Source: Thermoplasmatota archaeon | Lineage (GTDB): Archaea > Thermoplasmatota > E2 > DHVEG-1 | Direction: 5' to 3' | Length of the DNA: 5,244 nucleotides | Assembly (NCBI GenBank): GCA_018824925.1 | Contig: JAHJFH010000332.1 | Location: 1-5,244, forward strand | Shown here: positions 1 to 5,244 of the stretch, in pieces | Numbering within the stretch: the first letter of the stretch is position 1 | How the letters are laid out: each line of letters opens with the position of its first letter | The notes under the pieces: generated by a model | Told to the model about the DNA's origin: nothing | What the model saw: the letters and a program-made list of their open reading frames with translations, nothing else | Database searches by the model: none | Position numbers and translations under genes: made by a program

Positions 1-276
1 TCCCATTACGCCATCCTAGGAGTAACAACAAACATTGGATTCCTCCGAAAAGTCCTTGACCACCCAGAATTTCGAAAAGGAAACATTACCACCCATTTTA
101 TCGACAATCATTTCAAAGTAAAAAATGACCAAATAGAGGGGCTTACTCTCGATGCCATTATTTCTCTAGCAGTATATGATTCACTTCATACTCAACGACA
201 GGAAATTGTTAGATATAAAGAAGCAGACCCGCACTCACCTTGGAAACGGGTCGGGCGATGGAGGATGGGTGTATAA
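1..276 (+). CDS. Biotin carboxylase subunit of an acyl-CoA carboxylase, C-terminal end (5' truncated by window)
   Basis: Frame 1 is open from the first base and ends at TAA 274-276, giving the last 91 residues of a protein that begins left of the window. The pattern HYAILGVTTNIGFLRKVLDHPEF, then THFIDNHF, then SPWKRVGRWRMGV near the end, is typical of the biotin carboxylase C-terminal domain of acetyl-, propionyl- and methylcrotonyl-CoA carboxylases. This subunit carboxylates the biotin of the carrier protein using ATP and bicarbonate in the cytoplasm. The catalytic ATP-grasp part lies outside the window and cannot be judged. In many bacterial MccA/PccA proteins the chain continues past the Trp-Arg motif into a linker and biotinyl domain. 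Here it stops, and the next gene starts 2 bp later. The downstream carboxyltransferase suggests the substrate is 3-methylcrotonyl-CoA. Sharing of this subunit with other carboxylases is possible. Confidence 0.93.
   Translation, partial: SHYAILGVTTNIGFLRKVLDHPEFRKGNITTHFIDNHFKVKNDQIEGLTLDAIISLAVYDSLHTQRQEIVRYKEADPHSPWKRVGRWRMGV
267..271 (+). promoter_or_regulatory. Possible ribosome binding site for the biotin carrier gene
   Basis: GGGTG at 267-271 lies 7 nt before ATG 279 and inside the last codons of the biotin carboxylase gene. A stronger GGAGG at 260-264 is 14 nt from the ATG, which is rather far. Either supports a start at 279 coupled to termination at TAA 274-276. The upstream TTG 240 and ATG 258 in the same frame would overlap the biotin carboxylase C-terminus. 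Confidence 0.4.
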
Positions 277-278
277 GT

Positions 279-770
279 ATGTTAATCAATTACGAATATA
301 ACAATCATGTCTATAATGTCATGATTGAACGACGTGACGATCATTTCTACATCATCTATAATAACAATGAATATACCGTAACAGCAACTGAACTCAAACC
401 CGGACAACTGAAAATCACCCTGGGAGATCGAGTCATTAAATCCATCATATCAGAAGGAGAGGAAAGCAAATTTGTCTTCATCGATGGAAACATTTACCGA
501 GTTAAACGCATTGAATTAACTGGCCGTAAAGAAGAACATAAAAAAGAAGGGAGATTAACCTCTCCAATTTCGGGTACCATCGTCTCCATAAAAGCAAAAA
601 AAGGTGATCATATCAAAAAAGATGAAGTAATCATGGTCATCGAAGCTATGAAAATGGAATATCTCATAAGAGCACCCTGTAACGGTAAAATAAAAACCAT
701 CCACTTCAAAGAAAAAGATCAAATCGAAATCGGTCAACAAACCGCAGAAATAATACCGGAGGATACATAA
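279..770 (+). CDS. Biotin carboxyl carrier protein subunit of an acyl-CoA carboxylase
   Basis: This 163-residue protein carries the biotin that shuttles carboxylate between the biotin carboxylase and the carboxyltransferase. Residues about 93-160 form a biotinyl (lipoyl-like) domain: a SPISGTIV strand, then the biotinylation motif EAMKMEY with acceptor Lys125 (codon 651-653), then a second half-repeat with APCNGKI. Residues 1-81 are rich in alternating polar and hydrophobic residues, as expected for beta strands, and resemble in position the linking (BT) domain of single-chain MccA/PccA proteins. A charged linker, about residues 82-92, joins the two. I chose ATG 279 because it follows the upstream TAA by 2 bp; starts at 240 or 258 would add an unconserved leader overlapping the previous gene. 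The next gene begins 1 bp after the stop, which points to translational coupling and a fixed subunit ratio. Modification needs a biotin protein ligase, not seen here. Confidence 0.93.
   Translation: MLINYEYNNHVYNVMIERRDDHFYIIYNNNEYTVTATELKPGQLKITLGDRVIKSIISEGEESKFVFIDGNIYRVKRIELTGRKEEHKKEGRLTSPISGTIVSIKAKKGDHIKKDEVIMVIEAMKMEYLIRAPCNGKIKTIHFKEKDQIEIGQQTAEIIPEDT
758..762 (+). promoter_or_regulatory. Shine-Dalgarno site of the carboxyltransferase gene
   Basis: GGAGG at 758-762 sits inside the last codons of the biotin carrier gene, 9 nt before ATG 772. It is the clearest ribosome binding site in the window and fixes the start of the carboxyltransferase. Confidence 0.75.
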
Positions 771-771
771 T

Positions 772-2379
772 ATGGATGTCATAGAATCACAAATTGAAAC
801 CTCCAATTCAGAATATAAAAAAAATTATACCCATTACGAAAAATTAGTAAACGACCTCAAAGGAAAAATCAACATCATCATGAAGGGGGGTGGCGAGGAA
901 AAAATCAAGATCCATAAATCCCGAAATAAACTCCTTGCCCGCGAACGGATCGAAGAACTCCTTGACCCAAATACACCATTCATGGAATTTAACCAACTCG
1001 CTGCCTGGGATCTCTTTGATAATCATGCACCATGCGCAGGAATTATCACCGGCATCGGAATAATCCATGGACAAGAGGTCGTCATAGTCGCCAATGATGC
1101 TACCGTAACAGGCGGCACCTATTACCCAATTACCGTAAAAAAACATCTTCGCGCACAAGAAATCGCAACAGAAAATCATCTCCCCTGCATTTATCTTGTT
1201 GACTCAGGCGGTGCTTTTCTACCAATGCAGGATGAAGTATTTCCAGATCGAGAACATTTCGGTAGAATCTTTTATAACCAAGCAAAAATGTCTTCATTAA
1301 AAATACCACAGATCGCTGTTGTGATGGGATCCTGCACTGCTGGTGGCGCATATGTCCCAGCTATGTCTGATGAAACCATTATCGTCAAAGGAACCGGTAC
1401 CATCTTTCTTGGCGGCCCACCACTTGTAAAGGCAGCAACTGGTGAAGAGGTAAGTGCTGAGGATCTCGGTGGAGCTGATGTGCACTGTCGAGAAAGTGGT
1501 GTGGCAGATCACTATGCATATGATGACCATAATGCCATAGGCATCACCCGCAACATCGTTGAAAACCTTAATCCACCAGAAAAAACACATCTTGATGTCA
1601 AACAACCAGAAGAACCACTCTATGATATCAAAGAAATCTATGGCATCATTTCTAAAGATCCCCGCAAACAATTTGATGTCAAAGAAATCATCGCTCGATT
1701 AGTTGATGGCTCAAAATTTCATGAATTCAAAGCACTCTATGGAACCACCCTTGTTTGTGGATTCGCTCGAATCATGGGATACCCCGTAGGAATCCTAGCA
1801 AACAATGGGGTGTTATTTTCAGAATCAGCCCTAAAAGGTTCACATTTTATAGAAATCTGTTGCCAACGAAAAATCCCCTTGGTTTTTCTACAAAATATTA
1901 CCGGATTCATGATTGGACGAAAATACGAAGCGGGAGGAATTGCTAAAGACGGGGCAAAAATGGTTACTGCTGTGACATGCGCCCAAGTACCAAAATTCAC
2001 CGTTCTTATCGGAGGTTCATTTGGCGCAGGAAACTATGGTATGTGTGGCCGAGCCTATGGACCCCGACAACTTTGGATGTGGCCAAACGCTCGTATATCT
2101 GTCATGGGTGGCCAGCAAGCCGCAAATGTCCTTCTTACCGTAAAACGGGATCAACTCTGGCGAAAAGGAAAAGAACTCACAAAACCAGAAGAAAAAGCTA
2201 TTACAGACCCTATTCTAAAAAAATATGAAACCGAGGGAAGTCCCTATTATAGTACAGCCCGCATATGGGATGATGGAGTCATCGACCCAGTTGATACTCG
2301 AATGCTCCTCGGACTCGGGATATCTGCCTCCCTTAACGCACCGATCCCTGATTGGCGACCTGGCGTCTTCAGAATGTAA
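772..2379 (+). CDS. mccB: Methylcrotonyl-CoA carboxylase beta-type carboxyltransferase subunit
   Basis: This 535-residue subunit transfers the carboxyl group from biotin to an acyl-CoA; the expected reaction is 3-methylcrotonyl-CoA to 3-methylglutaconyl-CoA in leucine/isovalerate breakdown. The length matches bacterial MCC beta subunits. Hallmarks of this branch, as I recall them, include GGTYYPITVKKHLRAQEIA, LVDSGGAF (142-149), the N-domain loop MGSCTAGGAYVPAMSDE (from residue 185), FLGGPPLVKAATGEEVSAED, FLQNITGFMIG (372-382), the C-domain loop GGSFGAGNYGMCGRAY (from 414), LWMWPNARISVMGG and the C-terminal GVFRM. Both crotonase-fold halves look complete, with no missing glycine in the two oxyanion loops. 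ATG 772 has a GGAGG 9 nt upstream and follows the carrier stop by 1 bp. Propionyl-CoA carboxylase is less likely from the motif pattern. Geranyl-CoA carboxylase, a close relative, cannot be excluded by eye. Confidence 0.95.
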   Translation: MDVIESQIETSNSEYKKNYTHYEKLVNDLKGKINIIMKGGGEEKIKIHKSRNKLLARERIEELLDPNTPFMEFNQLAAWDLFDNHAPCAGIITGIGIIHGQEVVIVANDATVTGGTYYPITVKKHLRAQEIATENHLPCIYLVDSGGAFLPMQDEVFPDREHFGRIFYNQAKMSSLKIPQIAVVMGSCTAGGAYVPAMSDETIIVKGTGTIFLGGPPLVKAATGEEVSAEDLGGADVHCRESGVADHYAYDDHNAIGITRNIVENLNPPEKTHLDVKQPEEPLYDIKEIYGIISKDPRKQFDVKEIIARLVDGSKFHEFKALYGTTLVCGFARIMGYPVGILANNGVLFSESALKGSHFIEICCQRKIPLVFLQNITGFMIGRKYEAGGIAKDGAKMVTAVTCAQVPKFTVLIGGSFGAGNYGMCGRAYGPRQLWMWPNARISVMGGQQAANVLLTVKRDQLWRKGKELTKPEEKAITDPILKKYETEGSPYYSTARIWDDGVIDPVDTRMLLGLGISASLNAPIPDWRPGVFRM

Positions 2380-2405
2380 AAAAATAAAAAACCTGGTAGA
2401 AAGTC

Positions 2406-3608
2406 ATGGATTACGATGTCGTGATAGTAGGCGCAGGCCCGACTGGAGCAACCGCAGCAAAAAAACTCGCTGAATCAGGAGCAACCGTCCTTCTTATTGA
2501 TAAACGTAAATTTCCAGCAGATAAACCCTGTGGTGGTGGATTACCTAACCGAGTCATAAAACGATTCCCCTATATTGAACCCTTCATAGATGCAATATCT
2601 TATGGCAGTACCACCTACTCGATGGGGAAAAAATATGCGTTTGAGATGAAACGAAAATCACCGTTGCTCTATACCGTAAGTCGGAAATATTTTGATAATG
2701 AATTAGTGAAACTCGCACTTTCAGCGGGAGCAGAGATAAAAACTGAGACCCTAGTAAGTAATATTTCAATCAACCCAAGTGAGGTGACTATAAAGCTTGC
2801 ATCAAAAGAAAAAATAGCTTCAAAAATACTTATCGGGGCTGATGGAACACGCAGTCTGGTAGCCGAAAAAACTGGGTTACGTGATAAAAAACAACCAATA
2901 TGTCGATGTCTCGTAGCAGAAGAATATCTTTCTGAAAAACAGATTGAAAAGTATTATTCAAAAAATCGTATGGTATCATTATTTATCAAAACTCAGGGGA
3001 TCGCGGGATATGGATGGGTGTTTCCTAAAAAAAATCATGTTAATATTGGTTTAGGGGAATTTGAGTCCGCCCTACCACATAATATGCCACGAGCTAATCT
3101 TAAGAATGTTTTTTCTGGATTTATTGAGGATTTAAAATCAGAAAACATGCTCCCTTCTAATTTTGAGATTACAAATCTTAAAGGAGGTACTTTACCGATT
3201 TTTCCATTGAAAAAAACCTATACCGATAGGGTGTTACTATGCGGTGATGCGGCTGGTTTTATTAATCCAATTACGGGTGAAGGTGTATATTATGCGATGG
3301 CATCTGGTGAGATTGCTGCGTCGGTTATTCAAAAAGCATTACAGAATCAATCATATGACCAAAAGTCATTATCTATTTACCAACGTCTGTGGTGGGATGA
3401 TTTTGGTAAGGATCTTAGGTTATTAGGACGTTTTAATAACCAATGGGGAAAATCATCAGAAAAAATTGTTCGTTTGTTGACTAAAGATAAGGTATTTGCA
3501 AAATTGATTGTGGGTGTAACGGGTGGGTCAATTAGCGCACGAGAGTATCGTAATAAATTAATTCTTAGATTTATCTATGTCTTGTTAAAGGATAAAATTA
3601 CAAAATAA
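2406..3608 (+). CDS. Geranylgeranyl reductase family FAD-dependent oxidoreductase
   Basis: This 400-residue flavoprotein belongs to the family that saturates double bonds in geranylgeranyl chains, in archaea mainly those of ether lipids. Visible motifs are the N-terminal dinucleotide-binding GAGPTG (9-14) with Asp32 ending the second strand, the PCGGG motif (41-45), SRKYFDNEL (92-100), GADGTRS (144-150), the signature YGWVFP (202-207) followed by seven residues and GLG (YxWxFPx7GxG), and the second FAD motif CGDAAGFINPITGEG (279-293). No transmembrane segment is obvious. It follows mccB on the same strand after 26 bp, so it probably shares the transcript; its own Shine-Dalgarno is weak (GGTA, about 9 nt upstream). 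The stop lies 3 bp from the stop of the convergent acyl-CoA synthetase gene. C-ending codons fall sharply along the gene. The exact substrate (phospholipid, quinone or other prenyl chain) is not shown by the sequence. Confidence 0.9.
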   Translation: MDYDVVIVGAGPTGATAAKKLAESGATVLLIDKRKFPADKPCGGGLPNRVIKRFPYIEPFIDAISYGSTTYSMGKKYAFEMKRKSPLLYTVSRKYFDNELVKLALSAGAEIKTETLVSNISINPSEVTIKLASKEKIASKILIGADGTRSLVAEKTGLRDKKQPICRCLVAEEYLSEKQIEKYYSKNRMVSLFIKTQGIAGYGWVFPKKNHVNIGLGEFESALPHNMPRANLKNVFSGFIEDLKSENMLPSNFEITNLKGGTLPIFPLKKTYTDRVLLCGDAAGFINPITGEGVYYAMASGEIAASVIQKALQNQSYDQKSLSIYQRLWWDDFGKDLRLLGRFNNQWGKSSEKIVRLLTKDKVFAKLIVGVTGGSISAREYRNKLILRFIYVLLKDKITK

Positions 3609-3610
3609 TG

Positions 3611-3660
3611 TTTATTGTTTTCGTAATTCACGACGAAGTATTTTTCCAGATATTGTTTTT
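3611..3660 (+). terminator. Possible T-rich transcription end for the left block
   Basis: With only 3 bp between the convergent stop codons, any terminator must lie inside the opposing gene. T-runs follow the reductase stop at 3611-3620, 3641-3645 and 3656-3660, without an obvious hairpin, as in archaeal intrinsic terminators. On the other strand, shorter T-runs follow the acyl-CoA synthetase stop at about 3605-3595. The base composition is T-rich here in general, so this is weak. Confidence 0.22.
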
Positions 3661-4538
3661 GGTAATTCAGTGCGATATTCAATAATACGAGGGTATTTGT
3701 AGGGTGCGGTAACCTTTTTAACACGTATCTGTAATTCTTTTGTAAGAGCGTCAGATGGTTTGAATTGTTTGGTGAGAACTACGTAAGCTTTTACAATGAT
3801 GCCTCGAACTCCTTTAGGGTCTGGGACTCCGACCACGGCACATTCAGCTACGGCAGGATGTTCCATCAGAGCAGATTCAACCTCAAAGGGTCCGATACGA
3901 TATCCTGATGATTTTATGACATCGTCATCACGGCCGACAAACCAGAAATAGCCCTCTCCATCCTTATACCCCTGGTCACCGGTGAAATAACAATTATGAT
4001 GAAAGGCTTTGACCATGATATCATCATCTTTCCAATATTCCTTAAATAACCCTGGTGGTCGTTGGTCACCAAGATACAACGCAATATTACCGGATTTTCC
4101 TATAGGTTGTTCATTTCCTTCATCATCCACGATTCGGACATCATGTCCGGGTGTTGGTTTACCGACCGATCCATATTTTATAGGCATGAATGGATAGTTT
4201 GAGAGGACACAAACGGTCTCTGTTTGCCCATAGAAATCATAGATTTCAAGACCAAATGTTCGTTTCCATACACGGATAACCTCAGGGTTTAATGGCTCAC
4301 CAGCGCTCATAGAATGACGGAGTTTAAGATTATATTTTGAAAGATCCTGCTGAATCAATAGTCGATAGACAGTAGGTGGTGCGCAAAAGCTGGTTACCCC
4401 AAATTTTTCCATCATACGTAATAAACCATCAGCATCGAATCGCCCGGGTGTTTCCCATTGAATTACTGCGGCACCGACAATCATTTGGCCAAACAGTTTT
4501 CCCCAGGCAGCCTTTGCCCATCCGGTTTCTGAGATTGT
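3612..4538 (-). CDS. AMP-forming acyl-CoA synthetase (MACS/ACSM type), C-terminal part, downstream of an in-frame TAG
   Basis: This is the second part of one gene, in the same frame as the part upstream of the TAG. It encodes 308 residues and ends at TAA 3614-3612. It starts with TISETGWAKAAWGKLFGQ and holds the remaining core motifs of the adenylate-forming family: YDFYGQTET (A5), the ATP-ribose aspartate in YFTGD (A7), the hinge GRDDDVIKSSGYRIGPFEVE (A8), and PKTISGKILRR near the end (A10), with the catalytic lysine codon at 3644-3642. The enzyme activates a carboxylic acid to acyl-AMP and then acyl-CoA; SETGWAKAAWG and GEPLNPEV point to the medium- or branched-chain branch rather than acetyl-CoA synthetase. 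There is no frameshift or second stop. ATG 4484 lies within GQMIVGAA, inside the conserved fold, so independent translation from it would give an incomplete domain. The part is useful only if the TAG is read through or is an error. Confidence 0.85.
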   Translation of the reverse strand, partial: TISETGWAKAAWGKLFGQMIVGAAVIQWETPGRFDADGLLRMMEKFGVTSFCAPPTVYRLLIQQDLSKYNLKLRHSMSAGEPLNPEVIRVWKRTFGLEIYDFYGQTETVCVLSNYPFMPIKYGSVGKPTPGHDVRIVDDEGNEQPIGKSGNIALYLGDQRPPGLFKEYWKDDDIMVKAFHHNCYFTGDQGYKDGEGYFWFVGRDDDVIKSSGYRIGPFEVESALMEHPAVAECAVVGVPDPKGVRGIIVKAYVVLTKQFKPSDALTKELQIRVKKVTAPYKYPRIIEYRTELPKTISGKILRRELRKQ

Positions 4539-4541
4539 CTA
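4539..4541 (-). other. In-frame amber codon (TAG) inside the acyl-CoA synthetase gene
   Basis: The coding strand reads CTT CAT TAG ACA ATC TCA GAA ACC GGA TGG, that is DLH, TAG, TISETGW. Relatives, as I recall them, usually have Trp here (DLHWTISDTGW), so one G-to-A change in TGG would create it. Counting from ATG 5207 it is codon 223, about 20-25 residues after the ATP-binding loop TSGTTGYPK. No other in-frame lesion is seen on either side. The window's five natural stops are all TAA. The codon may be a nonsense mutation, a sequencing error, or a recoded amber (for example pyrrolysine). Confidence 0.9.
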
Positions 4542-5244
4542 ATGAAGATCGCATTTTGTTAATGCCTGTGCAAACCGTGCGGTTACCTCATGACCTAGGG
4601 GATAACTATGGGTATGGAGAACCATTTTAGGATAACCTGTGGTCCCGGAGGTGAAGTAGATTAACATAGGATCTGTTGCCTGTGTTTTTCCCACTTCTTT
4701 CTGGCTTAGTTCACGGGATGCGGATTCCATTTCTTTATGGAATTCAAACCATCCCTTTCGTTTTGCATCAACCAGCATCATATGTTCAAGGGTTGGGCAT
4801 TTCTTTTTTACTGATTCAACGATATCTGCATGATCAAGATCAGTGATGATCATACTTGCTTCTGCACGGTTAACCCGATATTCTACATCTTTCGCGGTTA
4901 AGAGGACAGTCCCTGGCATTGGTATGACACCAAGTTTGAACATGCCGATCATAACCATATACCATTCAGGGATACTTTGCAGGATGACTAATACACGATC
5001 TCCTTTTTTAAAATCGTTTTTTTGTAATACGTTAGCAAATTGATTGGATTGTACCTTGAGATCATAAAAGGTGTGATAACGAGCATTCTCGGTTGTTCTA
5101 TCAATTGATATCAAAGCAAGTTTTGTTCGATCCTCAGCCCATTGATCACACACATCAAATCCAAAATTATAATACTTTGGTACCTTCCATGAGAAATTCT
5201 TGTACATCACCTCATATCGGTCTTTTTTCTGAAGAATATTACAA
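4539..5244 (-). CDS. AMP-forming acyl-CoA synthetase (MACS/ACSM type), N-terminal part, 5' end beyond window, ends at in-frame TAG
   Basis: This is the first part of the same gene. It carries the N-terminal substrate-binding region (FSWKVPKYYNFGFDVCDQWAE, KKGDRVLVILQSIPEWY, then MPGTVLLTAKDVEYR) and the ATP/AMP-binding loop YFTSGTTGYPKMVLHTHSY (A3), then stops at TAG 4541-4539. On its own it lacks the catalytic aspartate, the hinge and the lysine, so it could not work as a synthetase. GTG 5210 and ATG 5207 are possible starts, but the frame stays open to the right edge and reads LQKKDRYE just before them. Relatives have a similar YE-x-MYKNF-W segment, so the true start is probably outside the window. 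The full chain, with the TAG read as one residue, would be at least about 540 residues, normal for the family. The gene converges on the carboxylase-reductase block and so has its own promoter, off the window. Confidence 0.85.
   Translation of the reverse strand, partial: CNILQKKDRYEVMYKNFSWKVPKYYNFGFDVCDQWAEDRTKLALISIDRTTENARYHTFYDLKVQSNQFANVLQKNDFKKGDRVLVILQSIPEWYMVMIGMFKLGVIPMPGTVLLTAKDVEYRVNRAEASMIITDLDHADIVESVKKKCPTLEHMMLVDAKRKGWFEFHKEMESASRELSQKEVGKTQATDPMLIYFTSGTTGYPKMVLHTHSYPLGHEVTARFAQALTKCDLH

Noticed and set aside
240..278. Longer biotin carrier starting at TTG 240 or ATG 258
   Set aside because: The extra residues overlap the conserved C-terminus of the biotin carboxylase and match no known part of a carrier protein. 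ATG 279 directly follows the upstream stop.
844..2000. Reverse-strand open frames opposite mccB (for example 844-1179, 1297-1671, 1737-2000)
   Set aside because: They are antisense shadows of a strongly conserved carboxyltransferase, with odd compositions and no recognisable domain.
772..2379. Propionyl-CoA or acetyl-CoA carboxylase beta subunit instead of the MCC type
   Set aside because: The N-terminal GGGEEKI-x-H segment, VKKHLRAQEIA, QDEVFPDREHFGRIFYNQA, LWMWPNARISVMGG and the terminal GVFRM fit the methylcrotonyl/geranyl branch, not the propionyl branch.
1755..2473. Short + strand frames inside mccB and across its end (1755-1946, 1977-2228, 2225-2473)
   Set aside because: They are out-of-frame overlaps of mccB and the reductase start, without ribosome binding sites or family features.
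3612..4484. Independent gene beginning at ATG 4484 on the - strand
   Set aside because: The ATG lies inside a conserved segment (GQMIVGAA), conserved residues continue upstream as far as the TAG, and there is no well-spaced ribosome binding site. It is an internal methionine.
4484..4538. Structured element after the TAG (PYLIS-like hairpin), including GGCA-AAGGC-TGCC at 4519-4507 and the palindrome TTTGGCCAAA at 4484-4493
   Set aside because: The stem is only 4 bp plus possible wobbles, and the 10-base palindrome has no loop. Both are within what coding sequence gives by chance, so I do not offer them as evidence for recoding.
4530..4560. Programmed frameshift at the acyl-CoA synthetase break
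   Set aside because: The parts before and after the break are in the same frame, so only stop-codon reading, not a frame change, is needed. No slippery heptamer was seen.
4009..5043. + strand open frames over the acyl-CoA synthetase (4009-4197, 4376-4630, 4843-5043)
   Set aside because: They are antisense to conserved motifs of the synthetase and encode nothing recognisable.

Overview
The window is fully coding and AT-rich (roughly 40% G+C in the few lines I counted by hand). It holds two convergent gene blocks that meet at about position 3610. No RNA gene, CRISPR array, insertion sequence or long repeat was seen, and no gene-free stretch exceeds about 30 bases. The host looks archaeal. The biotin carboxylase and biotin carrier are separate genes. 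The next gene is a geranylgeranyl-reductase-family flavoprotein with the YxWxFPx7GxG signature known from archaeal lipid reductases. The acyl-CoA synthetase resembles the medium-chain (MACS/ACSM) type found in archaea as well as bacteria. I cannot name a lineage, and a bacterium is not excluded.

Left block (+ strand, 1-3608): the C-terminal end of a biotin carboxylase (1-276), a biotin carrier protein with an EAMKM lysine site (279-770), and a 535-residue carboxyltransferase of the 3-methylcrotonyl-CoA carboxylase beta type (772-2379). These are packed with 2-bp and 1-bp gaps, so they are almost certainly co-transcribed and make one biotin-dependent acyl-CoA carboxylase. The geranylgeranyl reductase family protein (2406-3608) follows after 26 bp.

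Right block (- strand, 5244-3612): one AMP-forming acyl-CoA synthetase, open past the right edge, with every core motif intact but interrupted by a single in-frame TAG at 4541-4539. The TAG falls where relatives usually have Trp, in the segment DLH-x-TISETGW. The reading frame and conservation continue undisturbed for about 308 codons after it. All five natural stops in the window are TAA. The TAG may be a fresh nonsense mutation, a sequencing error, or a recoded amber codon (pyrrolysine insertion or suppression), and the window alone cannot decide.

Together the genes fit branched-chain acyl-CoA metabolism: activation of a carboxylic acid to its CoA ester, and carboxylation of 3-methylcrotonyl-CoA on the leucine/isovalerate route to HMG-CoA. 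HMG-CoA is also the entry point to isoprenoid lipids, whose chains the reductase family saturates. That link is inference from gene order.
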